From JAFLCA01 sp041907145 (lineage in GTDB: Bacteria; Bdellovibrionota_C; UBA2361; JAFLCA01), in the NCBI GenBank assembly GCA_041907145.1, contig JAYRHW010000261.1, forward strand, positions 1 through 31,708: a stretch of DNA of 31,708 bases. Direction: 5' to 3'. Shown here in pieces: positions 8,144-17,700 of this stretch. The notes beneath the pieces were generated by a model. It ran no database searches and had not been told where the DNA came from. It saw only the letters and a list, made by a program, of their open reading frames with translations. The position numbers and the translations under genes were made by a program. Each line of letters opens with the position of its first letter. Within the stretch, counting starts at the first letter, position 1.

Positions 8144-9031
8144 ATGACAGCGTCGCAGACCCCCAGGGTCACCGTGCCTGCCGTGCTTTCCAGCAAGCAG
8201 CTTACACCTCAAAAGAAGCTAGTTGCCATTACCGCCTATGACTACACCATGGCGCGTCTCGTTGATGCGGCCTGCGTAGATATAGTGCTCGTCGGAGACT
8301 CTTTGGGCGCCGTGGTTCAAGGCATGGAGACCACTCTTCCTGTCACCTTGGACGAAATAATTTATCATACTCGCTGCGTCATGCGCGGCGTGCAGCATGC
8401 TTTGGTTGTGGCAGACCTCCCGTTTATGTCCTACCAAGTTTCTGCTGAGATGGCGCTGGAGTCGGCCGGCCGGATTTTGAAGGAAGCGGGTGCCTCAGCC
8501 GTTAAGTTGGAGGGAGGTACTGCCGTTGCCCACACGATCGAGCGTTTGGTCAGTGTGGATATTCCGGTGATGGGGCATGTAGGGCTTACTCCTCAGTCCT
8601 ATCACCGTATGGGCGGCCACAAGGTGCAGGGGCGCGCCTCGAGTGCCGAGCACAAGGCCGGTAGTCGTGAGCGGGTGCTCGAGGATGCTCTGGCAGTGCA
8701 ATCGGCCGGCGCCTTCGCTTGCGTATTGGAAAGTATTCCTAGTGATCTCGCGGCTGAAATCACCGGAGCCTTAGAGATACCTACGATCGGTATTGGAGCC
8801 GGAGTTGAGTGCGATGGCCAAATTCTGGTCAGCACCGATGTGTTGGGACTGAACCCGGAATTCAATCCTAAGTTCGTGAAGCGCTATGCCGAACTTGGTA
8901 GAGCTGTGATTGCTGCCGTGGAGAATTACGCTGCCGAAGTGCGCAGCGGGGAGTTTCCCGATCAGCAGCACTCATTCAGTCCCGAGCCGAAGACAAAATC
9001 GAGTCGAGCAGGCCTAAAGCTGGCGAGGTAA
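8144..9031 (+). CDS. panB: 3-methyl-2-oxobutanoate hydroxymethyltransferase
   Basis: First committed enzyme of pantothenate synthesis: it transfers a hydroxymethyl group from 5,10-methylene-tetrahydrofolate to alpha-ketoisovalerate to give ketopantoate. Family signatures are present throughout: ITAYDYTMARLVD, VLVGDSLG with the Mg ligand Asp, METTLPVTLDE, VKLEGG, the MGHVGLTPQS loop, and the catalytic glutamate in CVLESIP before TIGIGAG. Its 295 residues include a short C-terminal tail beyond the usual ~265. The start is well supported by a GGAGTG Shine-Dalgarno about 8 bases upstream of the ATG. It is followed after 4 bp by panD, forming a panBD operon; panC is not in the window. Confidence 0.96.
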   Translation: MTASQTPRVTVPAVLSSKQLTPQKKLVAITAYDYTMARLVDAACVDIVLVGDSLGAVVQGMETTLPVTLDEIIYHTRCVMRGVQHALVVADLPFMSYQVSAEMALESAGRILKEAGASAVKLEGGTAVAHTIERLVSVDIPVMGHVGLTPQSYHRMGGHKVQGRASSAEHKAGSRERVLEDALAVQSAGAFACVLESIPSDLAAEITGALEIPTIGIGAGVECDGQILVSTDVLGLNPEFNPKFVKRYAELGRAVIAAVENYAAEVRSGEFPDQQHSFSPEPKTKSSRAGLKLAR

Positions 9032-9035
9032 TGAG

Positions 9036-9434
9036 ATGGAAAGCTACCGCAGGTTGCTGCGTTGTAAAATCCACCGGGCTACGGTTACCCACGCTAACGT
9101 GCACTATGAAGGTAGCATCACCATTCCACCAGAGCTGCTTGAACGAGCGGGCCTTGCGGAGTACGAAGCGGTAAATGTTTGGAATGTCACCAACGGGGCC
9201 CGTTTTGAAACCTACACCATTCTCGGTAAACCCGGTGCAACCGATATTTGCGTCAACGGTGCTGCCGCCAGGCTCGTGGCTCCCGGGGACTTGGTCATTA
9301 TCGCCGCCTTTAGTCTTGTTCCTGAATCGCAAGTCGCCCGTCATAGGCCTACGCTGATATTCGTCGATGCTCAGAACCGTTTTAGCGAGAGTCGCGGCGA
9401 GCTGGCAGGGCCGCAGCTTGCCGAGGTTGCTTAA
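9036..9434 (+). CDS. panD: Aspartate 1-decarboxylase (pyruvoyl enzyme)
   Basis: Makes beta-alanine from L-aspartate for pantothenate and CoA. The proenzyme is cleaved between Gly and Ser to create the pyruvoyl group; here the site is Gly26-Ser27 in YEGSITI. Further signatures are LLRCKIHRATVTHANVHY at the N-terminus, VWNVTNGARFETY, and the CVNGAAARL and PGDLVIIAAF strands near the end. The 132-residue length fits the family (~126). It starts 4 bp after panB, so expression is coupled. Its stop lies 11 bp from the stop of the convergent glycosyltransferase gene. Confidence 0.95.
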   Translation: MESYRRLLRCKIHRATVTHANVHYEGSITIPPELLERAGLAEYEAVNVWNVTNGARFETYTILGKPGATDICVNGAAARLVAPGDLVIIAAFSLVPESQVARHRPTLIFVDAQNRFSESRGELAGPQLAEVA

Positions 9435-9445
9435 GCTCCGGGGAC

Positions 9446-11185
9446 TCAAGAGGCCGGCAAATCCTGTGACTCTATGAGGAGCACCCGCGCAACGGGGCGA
9501 TCCGGTGCAGTCGAATCGAAGTCTGCGCGCAATACGACCTCGCTGGAACCTGGGTAGCGTCGCTTGAGTTCGTTGAATATCCCCTGATTTCGCCAGGCGG
9601 GCTTAGCGATAAAGGCGACTCCTTTACCCCCGCGCGACTCCAATTGCGCCTGCAGAATCAAGTACGACGACGCCTGCAGATAGTAAAAAGCCGGTTCAAA
9701 TGGGCCATCCCGATAGGTCAGGAACAATAGACTATCGAGCGGAAAGTTGTCGGCAACGACTACGGTGTAACGGTCCATGATCGTGGACATATACTCTCCC
9801 ACCGTTCGTGCTTCGGGATAGAAGCCCCAAATCGGACGTCTGGTTTCAGGATGGAAATACCAAAAATAATTTACAGTAATGAGGGCGAGGCCGGAAAAAC
9901 ACGCCATGGCACGAGTGGGAATTTCGGATACGAACTTCGCCTGAAGTAAAATCCGAGCGAAGGCTGCGAATAGTTCTCGTACAGCCAGCGCGGCCATCAG
10001 CAGCGCGGGGAGCATGGCCGCATAGTCATGGTTGGGGTTGGGGGACGAGAAAATACCCGGCAGTATTGAAAGCAAGAGCCAGATCGCCGCAGCCAGATAG
10101 CGCCAGTCCGTGCAGCGAACCAAGCAGATGACGAAACCAAACGCAAAGAGCAGCGAAACGGGGAAGTCCAGCAGAGGAACGCCGACGATGAAATCATTTC
10201 CGCCCGAATCGATATTGAATAGCCCCAGCGTACGAAGGAAATTATCAAGGAGGACCTCCCTGTTCCACGAAAAGATCCCAAGGTCCGACGTGCGTGCCCA
10301 GAAGATATCCCAGTGACTAATGGCATAAAGCATCATCGGAAGCGCGGCTGCAAAGAAGGCTGACAAGCCGGCAGCACAAAGGCGAGCAGCGCTGCGCCAT
10401 GGAATGCCCCTGACCGGTATAAGTACGAGAATTAGTAGCGCGATCTTAGCGAGGAGCAGCCGCTCAGTTGAGTAGGTATAGAGGCTCAGCCCGCAACTGA
10501 GACCGCAGAATATGGCGTCAGCTAACCTCAGGCTCTTCATTGCCCGCAGGGTGAATAGGAGTGTCAGGGCCTCAGCCGGCAAAACCAAGGTGCAGCGCCA
10601 ACCGGCGCGACAAAAGAGAAAATGCCAGGCACACACTGCCAACAGTAGCCCTGCTATGCGGGCGGTGCGTGGTCCGAACCAGTAGCGGGTCAACAAATAG
10701 AAGCAAAATGCTCCGACCATTCCCGAGATTGCCCCGGCTATTTTTATGGCCACGGGCGTTACGCCCAGCAGCCAGAACATAGGTAAGGCGAGAAGCGCGA
10801 AGAGTGTTTCGACACCGTACAAGTCTGCTCGCGGTGCCTGGTAGAAGGGTGCTAATCCCTCTCGGCCGGCAAGAAGCTCGATTGCGTAGCGAGTTTCCAT
10901 GACGCTGTCATGGTTGAGGCCGGGCGGTACAGAATCGAGGCGATAAAACCTAAAGAATGCGGTGAGCGCTAGGAGGAAAATAACCGTGAGGGTTTCGCTT
11001 TGGTTCCAGGCCTGCTTTGATTCCTCCGGGGCGGGAAGATGTAGTTGGGAGAAAGAGCACCCAAATAGAATGAGCGAGAGTATCAGGATGAGCGATCCCG
11101 ATTCCGGCATGAGCCTTAGCTCAAGCAATCCCTGCGCGATGATGGCAAAGCTGAGGGAGAGAAAAATCAGAATCTGACGAGCCAT
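9446..11185 (-). CDS. Membrane glycosyltransferase, GT39/ArnT-like (PMT superfamily)
   Basis: A polytopic membrane protein of 579 residues with about ten to twelve hydrophobic segments over residues 1-425 and a soluble C-terminal domain from ~430. The first loop after the second hydrophobic region, RLDSVPPGLNHDSVMETRYA, resembles the acidic catalytic loop of dolichyl- or undecaprenyl-phosphate-dependent glycosyltransferases (PPGLxxDE-type); Asp93 is the likely catalytic acid. Such enzymes transfer a sugar from a polyprenyl-phosphate carrier to protein, lipid A or another acceptor on the periplasmic side. No acceptor or donor gene is adjacent. The start ATG lies 122 bp from the divergent binding-protein gene, and that gap contains their promoters. 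Confidence 0.72.
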   Translation of the reverse strand: MARQILIFLSLSFAIIAQGLLELRLMPESGSLILILSLILFGCSFSQLHLPAPEESKQAWNQSETLTVIFLLALTAFFRFYRLDSVPPGLNHDSVMETRYAIELLAGREGLAPFYQAPRADLYGVETLFALLALPMFWLLGVTPVAIKIAGAISGMVGAFCFYLLTRYWFGPRTARIAGLLLAVCAWHFLFCRAGWRCTLVLPAEALTLLFTLRAMKSLRLADAIFCGLSCGLSLYTYSTERLLLAKIALLILVLIPVRGIPWRSAARLCAAGLSAFFAAALPMMLYAISHWDIFWARTSDLGIFSWNREVLLDNFLRTLGLFNIDSGGNDFIVGVPLLDFPVSLLFAFGFVICLVRCTDWRYLAAAIWLLLSILPGIFSSPNPNHDYAAMLPALLMAALAVRELFAAFARILLQAKFVSEIPTRAMACFSGLALITVNYFWYFHPETRRPIWGFYPEARTVGEYMSTIMDRYTVVVADNFPLDSLLFLTYRDGPFEPAFYYLQASSYLILQAQLESRGGKGVAFIAKPAWRNQGIFNELKRRYPGSSEVVLRADFDSTAPDRPVARVLLIESQDLPAS

Positions 11186-11307
11186 GACCTGAGCATAGTC
11201 AACGGCAGAGTCCCTGGAAATGGGGCAGCCAGGCTTGTTCGACCCGGCGGGAACCTAACTCTCGATTTCGTCTCTAGCGTGCGGTAGGCTGAACTCAAGG
11301 AAAATCT

Positions 11308-12399
11308 ATGCTCAGAATAGTCCTATCCACGGGTCTCTGCCTCTGTATGATTTGTGCTTCCCTGGTGCAGGCCGAGGGAACAGGTAAAAAGAAGCTCTCC
11401 ATTGGCGCAGTGCTAAGTCTTACAGGAGAGGGGGCAAACAACGGCGAGGCGATACGCAAGGGGATAGCGTTGGCTGCCGAGGATTTGCAGGCCAAGAATT
11501 GGTCCGTTGATGTGAATGTGCAGGACGACGCGACAAATCCTGTGAAGACCGTTTCTGCCGTGCAGTTCTTGCTCTCTCAGAATTACCAGATTTTTGTTGG
11601 TCCAACCTGGAGTTTTCTCACGAAGGCGGCAATTCCACTCTTTGAACGGGCGGAGTCCGTTGCCATGGTTCCTGCCGGATCCTCTGATGTCAATGGAGGG
11701 CAGAGTAATACAGTTTTCAATCTACATCCTAAGCGCGAGTCCCAATTAGGATCGATTACCGAGTGGATTCGGAGTCGCCAATCGCGGCGAGCTTTTATTC
11801 TTTCTCCCCTCGGCGATTGGGGCGTCGTGCATCGCGCTGTGTTTCAGGAGGCAGCGAAGCAGGCAGGCGTCGAGGTTGTCGGTGATATGGAGTTTGACTA
11901 TGGGATTGAAACCAGCGCGCTTAAGACAATCGTTTTGACTGCAAAGTCCAAGGGCGCCGATCTGCTACTGACCACGGCATCGGGAAGTGACTTATCGAAT
12001 ATTCTAAAATTTCGCTCCCAGCTACGATGGAGTACTGCTGTGCTAACCACTGAGAATTTGTGGGATGCAGTTGATGCCGGACTCGTGGCGTTGGATAGTC
12101 CAATGCTTCTGGATGTTTGGGTGATAGGCCTTCCGGTCAATCCCGATTTCTATAGGCGATTCTTTGCTCGATTTAATGAGTCTCCTAAGGTGTACGCTGA
12201 CCGAGCATATGATGCCGTAATGCTCCTGGCAGAAGCGGTGTCCAAGACAGATGGGAGTCCGGCGGCAATTCGCAAATACTTGAGTGCCCAGAAGAGCTTT
12301 AAGGGAATCACGGGCAACATTCAGTTCAGTGGACTGAACGATCGAGTCTCTGAGGACTACATGGTTATGACCGCCCTCAACAACAAATCTCGATCTTAG
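11308..12399 (+). CDS. LivJ-type periplasmic substrate-binding protein (ABC transporter, orphan)
   Basis: Type I periplasmic binding protein of the branched-chain amino acid (LivJ/receptor) family, 363 residues. A signal peptide is clear at residues 1-23 (MLRIVLSTGLCLCMICASLVQA). The mature start KLSIGAVLSLTGEGANNGEAIRKG is the classic family opening. IFVGPTWSFLTKAAIPLF and VPAGSSDVNGG are hinge and ligand-region strands, and YADRAYDAVMLLAEAV is the late conserved segment. An AAGGAAA Shine-Dalgarno precedes the ATG. No permease or ATPase genes adjoin it, so it may feed a distant transporter or act as a sensor. The ligand is unknown. The next gene, smpB, starts 21 bp downstream and may be co-transcribed. 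Confidence 0.85.
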   Translation: MLRIVLSTGLCLCMICASLVQAEGTGKKKLSIGAVLSLTGEGANNGEAIRKGIALAAEDLQAKNWSVDVNVQDDATNPVKTVSAVQFLLSQNYQIFVGPTWSFLTKAAIPLFERAESVAMVPAGSSDVNGGQSNTVFNLHPKRESQLGSITEWIRSRQSRRAFILSPLGDWGVVHRAVFQEAAKQAGVEVVGDMEFDYGIETSALKTIVLTAKSKGADLLLTTASGSDLSNILKFRSQLRWSTAVLTTENLWDAVDAGLVALDSPMLLDVWVIGLPVNPDFYRRFFARFNESPKVYADRAYDAVMLLAEAVSKTDGSPAAIRKYLSAQKSFKGITGNIQFSGLNDRVSEDYMVMTALNNKSRS

Positions 12400-12420
12400 T
12401 CGTACGTCTCGGAAATAGAT

Positions 12421-12897
12421 GTGAACAAATCTCAAGATACAGAATCTGGCTTCAAGGTGATCGCGGTCAATAAGCGTGCGCGCTTCGAGTACCACATTCT
12501 CGAAGTTTTCGAGGCTGGGCTAGTTCTCACGGGAGCGGAGATTAAGTCGATACGAGCGGGCGGCATTAGTATTGCCGAATCATACGTGCAGCCATGGAAT
12601 GGAGAGGTCTTCATACTAGGAGCTCATATTGCTCCGTACTCTCATTCCGGATCCAAGGAGTATGAGCCGACCAAAAAGCGAAAGTTGCTGCTGCACGCTC
12701 AGGAAATCGACAAACTGCGAAGTAGGGTCGAGGAGAAGGGCTTTACCATCATTCCTCTCCGTGTCTATCTCAAGAACGGAAGAGCCAAGGTCGAAATTGC
12801 TCTCGCCAAGGGCAAGGATGCGCCCGATAAGCGCAAATCCATTAAGGAAAGGGAGGGGAAGCGCGAAATTGATAGGGCAATGAAAAAGATGAAGTGA
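12421..12897 (+). CDS. smpB: SsrA-binding protein SmpB
   Basis: Binds the tRNA-like domain of tmRNA and carries it to stalled ribosomes for trans-translation. The 158-residue protein shows the OB-fold signatures NKRARFEYHILEVFEAGL, TGAEIKSIRAG and AESYVQPWNGEVFILGAHI, plus the basic C-terminal tail (KDAPDKRKSIKEREGKREI...) that mimics mRNA in the decoding channel. The start is a GTG with a weak Shine-Dalgarno. The tmRNA gene begins 61 bp after the stop, so the two partners lie side by side. Confidence 0.95.
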   Translation: MNKSQDTESGFKVIAVNKRARFEYHILEVFEAGLVLTGAEIKSIRAGGISIAESYVQPWNGEVFILGAHIAPYSHSGSKEYEPTKKRKLLLHAQEIDKLRSRVEEKGFTIIPLRVYLKNGRAKVEIALAKGKDAPDKRKSIKEREGKREIDRAMKKMK

Positions 12898-12923
12898 GGC
12901 TCGAAAAATTCTGCCGGCATGGC

Positions 12924-12929
12924 TATACT
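12924..12929 (+). promoter_or_regulatory. Possible -10 box of the ssrA promoter
   Basis: TATACT lies about 30 bp before the predicted 5' end of mature tmRNA, within the smpB-ssrA gap. A convincing -35 box at the right spacing is not visible (TCGAAA is the nearest candidate), so the call is tentative. Confidence 0.35.
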
Positions 12930-12958
12930 ATAAAGGATAGGCAGATTGTCGAGTTTTC

Positions 12959-13337
12959 GGGGGTGTACCGGTTTCGACAGGATTGCAGAGGTATTAGTAA
13001 GCACGTCGAGGTTCCGCAGGCCTCGTAAAAAAGGCGGAAAAACTTAAATGCAAACTCTAACGACTTTGCTCCAGTGGCACTTGCTGCCTAACTGGTAGAC
13101 CCGCTGCTTCGGCACCGGGTCGCTCTCTGGGTGACGCGCCCGTAGTTGTCTAGAGGGTAATACTTTCGGGCTAGGTTGAACGCAGTGCTTCGGGCGTTCG
13201 ATAGAAAAGAAAGAAGCTGGCTCTGGACGATCGAGTGAACTAGAGCTTCCAGGGTGAGATTAAAGTGCTCACTAAACGTGTAGAAAGCTAGTACTAAACT
13301 TTCTTGGACGCGGGTTCAATTCCCGCCACCTCCACCA
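12959..13337 (+). ncRNA. ssrA: Transfer-messenger RNA (tmRNA)
   Basis: Rescues stalled ribosomes with SmpB. The 5' end GGGGGTG pairs with CACCTCC at the 3' end to form a 7-bp acceptor stem with one G-U pair, and an encoded ACCA tail ends the gene. The early segment ACCGGTTTCGACAGG is the conserved D-loop-like region, and GGTTCAATTCCCGCC is the T-arm. The tag frame sits in between. Total length is about 379 nt, in the usual range for one-piece tmRNA. No U-rich terminator is visible directly after the gene; a GC-rich hairpin follows about 20 bp later. Confidence 0.96.
13050..13091 (+). other. tmRNA proteolysis-tag reading frame (ANSNDFAPVALAA)
   Basis: The resume codon is GCA, after the conserved AACTTAAAT context. 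It is followed by AAC TCT AAC GAC TTT GCT CCA GTG GCA CTT GCT GCC and the stop TAA. The encoded tag ends in Leu-Ala-Ala, the typical degron recognised by ClpXP-type proteases. Confidence 0.92.
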
Positions 13338-13586
13338 TTCCCGCTCGCCGCTCGGGCCCAGGGGCTGCCGCCCCTCTCGCTCGCCATGGCTCGCTTCACC
13401 CCGCATCTCGGTGGCCCGTTTGTACCCGGGCTACTGGGTCCCCTGGGGCTCGCGGACAGAGATCCAGCTCGCGCTAGAGTCCTCGATTAGTCTCCCTAAC
13501 CGACAATTTGTTGAGCCGTATTCGCCTGCAAAATACACAAATACGTTGCGAGAGGGGAACCCGCAAATAGATTGGGAACGGCACGA
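13338..13586. other. GC-rich non-coding region between ssrA and the transposase
   Basis: No gene is seen. The region holds a GC-rich hairpin at 13360-13375 (AGGGGC-TGCC-GCCCCT), repeated CTCGCTCGCC-like text, and the REP-like palindrome at 13422-13434. The hairpin may end ssrA transcription, but it lacks a T-run. I found no second copy of the ssrA 3' end in the window, so there is no evidence for an integrase-type attachment site. Confidence 0.5.
13422..13434. repeat. REP-like palindrome, downstream side of the transposase
   Basis: GTACCCGGGCTAC is an imperfect palindrome (GTA-CCCGGG-CTAC). It differs at one base from the reverse complement of the palindrome at 14608-14620 on the other side of the transposase gene. 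The paired inverted arrangement around a RAYT-type gene is what REP elements look like. Confidence 0.5.
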
Positions 13587-14564
13587 TCACCAAGTCGCTA
13601 TGGGCTCAGCCAACTTCGGCATATTCGGCGCATATAGGCCAAGAGGATACGGCTCGGAGAAATCCCCAAGCTTCCAAGCTTGGCTGACGCTGCGAGCCCG
13701 CTCCATTAAGGCCTTGAAGAATTCGATAAACTGGATTCTCAGTCTCCTGTCGTCGCTGAGGCACCACATCTTTCGCCCGGTGCGCATAGGTCTGTAGAGA
13801 AGATCGAAGATCTGCGCTAAAAGTCTCGCTTTGCCGAAGACTCGCTTCTTTTCTCTAAGTCGCTTCGTTCGATATCGCTCCTCAACGGTACGTAATCTCG
13901 ACAGAATTCTTTCATTGAGGCGGGCTTGTTCAGTAATATCGTGGATCCCGAAGGCATCCATCCATGCATTGGGTTCCAGCACAAATTCGTGACTTGAATG
14001 CGCAAGAGATCTAAGTCGCTTAGCCTCTGTCGCATATCCCCGCAGAGAATGTGCGTCCTTGGAAAGTGGCTTGATGTGACTGCGCCGCACCCGAGGCCAA
14101 ACCTTCTTGGTTTCGCCCGATTGGTACATTTTCCAAGATGTAAATCCAGGATACTCATCAACTGTGTCTTCGAGATTATCTTTGGCAGGATTGGAATACA
14201 GATAGACAATAGCTATAAGAGCTCGCAGTGGAGTTAGCACGATTGGACTATCATACCCATCACACCATATGGTGCGCTTTCTGCGGCCAAGAAGTCTGTT
14301 GAGAAGGTGCGCTGATTCAGTTTTGAAATGTCGTACGAATGCCGGTAAATCATCGGGGTTATCGACAACGATAATAAGGTGCACATGAGTCCCCTCGACA
14401 GCGATGTGACAGATCTTGACGTGATACAGATGTTGCGCGCGGGCGAGACAACTCTTGATGATCAGCTCACAGAGTGGATTGCAAAGAAGCAGTATTCCTT
14501 CCTCGATGCTGAAGGTGACGAAGAAAACGCCGTTGTGGGGATGATATTTCATAGCGCGTGACAT
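13587..14564 (-). mobile_element. IS200-like / REP-associated tyrosine transposase (RAYT) gene
   Basis: HUH single-strand transposase of the Y1 family. The N-terminal 130 residues contain VFFVTFSI, the metal-binding His60-Val-His62 in EGTHVHLIIVV, and the YLYSNPAKDNL motif near residue 121, which corresponds to the YIHxNP motif carrying the catalytic tyrosine of REP-associated proteins. The length of 325 residues exceeds usual RAYTs (about 150-230). The extra C-terminal half is basic and of unknown role; it includes a KxxRLREKKR stretch and might bind DNA. The frame is intact from ATG to TGA, so the gene may be active. It lies just downstream of ssrA on the opposite strand and is flanked by near-identical palindromes. 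An alternative label is a domesticated IS200-type transposase. Confidence 0.85.
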
Positions 14565-14607
14565 ACTAGAGCACTATTCGGCATTCGTACGCAGATGTTG
14601 CCTCGAA

Positions 14608-14620
14608 GTAGCCCGGCTAC
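14608..14620. repeat. REP-like palindrome, upstream side of the transposase
   Basis: GTAGCCCGGCTAC is a perfect palindrome around one central base (GTAGCC/GGCTAC), 44 bp upstream of the transposase start. Its GTAG start recalls the tetranucleotide that RAYT proteins recognise next to REP hairpins. It pairs in inverted orientation with 13422-13434. Confidence 0.5.
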
Positions 14621-14730
14621 AAGAAATTCGTAGGGGGGCGGGAGGTCGGTTTTTTGGCACAGAAGGTGCTATCTCTAACTGGTGTCGGGACTCCGTTGGT
14701 GGCGGAGAGTAGAGATCGAGTAGTTTCTAA

Positions 14731-17700
14731 GTGGTTCTAAAGGTTTACGTGGTTGGTCCTAAGGTTGACCTGCGAAGCGGTTGTGGCGCTCTAGTAAGCG
14801 CTTTGCCCACCACTTTTGGCCGGGAATCAGTAACGGTTCTTAGACTCTTAGCTGCCCTTCTCGTCACGGTCCTTTCAACCCTTCTACCCCAGCATGTCCA
14901 GGCCGCGTCATCCAATCCGCCAGGGGCCTTCGTTGATCTCCAAGTGTTCTCCGACGATAGCGCCTCCATGTGCTCGCTCTATCTCAACAAGGGCAAGGTA
15001 ACCGCCTATGTTCAGCGCATCGATGGGACAAAGATCGAGGGCAAAAAATATTGGGAACTCAAGACACTGAAAAAGGAAATTCTCGCCGCTTCCCAGATAG
15101 TCAAGCTTCTCAAGAAAAACAAGAGCCCCGCAGGCAAGAAGAAATACAACAAAAAGAAAGCATCACTCGATAAGCTCCTGCGGGCAAAGAGCCAGCTGAC
15201 CCAATGCATCGCCATCAACAACGTCAAGGGAGAGTCAAGCTCCGTCTCCTTCGAGCATGTGCAGGGAATAATCCAAAAGGACTGCATGACCTGCCACGGA
15301 CCGCTCGGCTGGCAGAATTCAGAAGAAGCTTTCAAGGCGAGCGGGAAAGTCGTTGCAGGAAATCTCGAGGCATCTCCCTTCTACACCTTCCTCAGCAATA
15401 ACTCGGAAGGCTACCAGCCCGCCTATATGCCGAAGGGGCTTCCGGCTCTTTCCGATCAGAAACTGCTGCTCCTAGCGCGATGGATAATGAACATACACCA
15501 AGAAGTACCGCCAACTCCCACGCCCGGAGGAATTCTTGGTGAAGGGAGAAATCTCTACAACGTCAAGTGCTCAGGGTGCCACGGCCTCGTTGATGTCTCC
15601 TCGAAATGGGGAAAGAATGCGACGCAAATTCAGGCCGCCATGGGCTCGGTTCCGCAGATGGTTTACCTGCGCTCTCAGCTCAGTAACGAGCAGATCGAGA
15701 AAATCGCTTTGGCACTGAGCAACGTTGCCCCTCCCCAAGAAGGCACCGTTTCAGTCAGCAGCCTTGGCCCGGTGCTCGAAGGCAACCCCGGAGATTCCCA
15801 AAGGTACCTGCAGTTCGAGGTGCGCCTAAGCGGAACTACCTCTCAGCCGTTTACCGTCGGCTATGTCTCTACCAGCGGCTCGGCACTGGCCGATAGCGAC
15901 TTTGAATTTGTCTCGGGCACCGTGCAGTTCCAAGGGAGCGATCAGGAGTCGCATATAATTAACGTGCCGGTCATTGCCGACTCCTTTTCCGAACAGGATG
16001 AGTCAGTCTTCGTAGATATCGGCGGCGTCAATTACGGCGGCGTTCGTGTACTCGTCTCCACGGCATCAGGAATTATAACGAACGATGACGGCGCCGCTCC
16101 TGCTCCGCCGCCGCAGGCCTCGCGTCTCCGCGCCGGGTATGGCTTCAACGGCAATTACACCGATGTCCTTGGAGCTGCCGATGCCCAGCCGCAAGGCAGC
16201 CTCACCTTTACGTCGGCGGCGGAGGCGAGAATCGGATCAGCAGCGCTGCGCTTCGACGATTCCACCGACTATTTGCTCGTCCCCGGTCGCAATTTGGGCA
16301 ATTTTACTAACTTTACGTTGGCCACCTGGGTCTACTGGGAAAATGCATCCTCTACAACCAGCCCGATCTTCGAATTTGGTAAGGGCACCGGCTCGTACAT
16401 ATATTTCTTGCCCCGCGCCAGTGATGGTAAGTGCCGCTTCGTTTTAAAGGGTGCGGCGGTCACCACGTACAGCGCTTCCTGTGTCGCCGGCCCAGTGCCT
16501 TCGAATCAGTGGGTGCATGTCGCCACGACCTACGATACTACCGCACACGAAATGAAGATTTATCTGAACGGAGTTCTTGCGGGGAGTTTGAGCAACGTGA
16601 CTCCGCCCATGGCGGATGTGCCGTTAACCAACAATCTGATCGCCAGAAGCCGATTTGTCGGAGGCGTAGATTTCCAAGGTCGCATGGATGAACTGATGAT
16701 CTGGGATGCTGCCTTGAGTGCCACGGAAGTGGTGCAGGTGATGCAGATGAGCAGCAGCCCCGCTTTGAGCTCATCCATAGAAGTTCGAAGTGATGGGCAG
16801 ATAATACCGAATGGTTCTATCTTGGATTTCGGCTCAGTTCAAACCGGCGCAACCGTGCGCAAGACTTTATTCATTCAGAATAATGGGCTCCTTGGGTTGG
16901 GCATTTCGGGAACCCCGATGGTACAAATCGGCGGCCTCGATGCAAGTGCCTTCACCGTGAAAGTGCAACCGATGCCCTGGCAGACGCTCATCGGCGTTTC
17001 CTCCATGGCGACGTTTATGCTTGAGTACTCTCCGACAATTTCTGGAGCAAAAAACGCCACATTAATCTTACAGAATTCCGATGTGGCAAATGGAAACTTT
17101 GCCTTAGCCCTCCATGCTGGTGCCACGGGAGATCCGATCGTGGGCTCGTCAGGCGGCTCAGAGGAAGATCCTGCGCTTGTCGAGGGCAGGAATCTCTATG
17201 AGGTGAATTGCTCGAGTTGTCATGGCGGATTATCACACTCCGCAAAGCTGGGACGTACCTACGAAGAGGTGGTGGTAGCACTCAGCCAAGTGCCGCAGAT
17301 GCAACCTCTTAGTCTAGCTAGTGACCAAGTGCAAAAGATCACGCTCGCACTCAACTCCGCCCCAGCCGCGGAAGAGCCGGTACCGTATGTCGGAGCCTCG
17401 GTGTTCAATGTCGGTTCAGCGAGCTATGTGATCAGCGTGCTCACGAATATATTCCTTCCCGAGGATCCGGCTACCTACATAACCAGTGACAATGACATTG
17501 CTGCCAAGATAAATGAGGGCATACTTGGCAAGAAAACCAGCGGCAATCCTATTGGGGGACGCGCACCATTCTTCGGCTATCCTCGGCAGCGTTTTGATAC
17601 GGAGTACAGGGATGAGCTGCGTCGCAGCACGCTGACTCCGGGCTCGAATACCGTCCGCTCAGGCCTGCTCCAGCTCACCTGCGATATGGTAACCGAACAA

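Noticed and set aside
13317..13337. ssrA 3' end as an integrative-element attachment site
   Set aside because: No second copy of the T-arm/acceptor sequence was found further along the window and no integrase gene is present; the adjacent mobile gene is a RAYT, which does not use such sites.
13411..13797. 128-residue plus-strand frame downstream of ssrA
   Set aside because: More than half is antisense to the transposase gene and the rest lies in the GC-rich palindromic spacer; no recognisable protein features.
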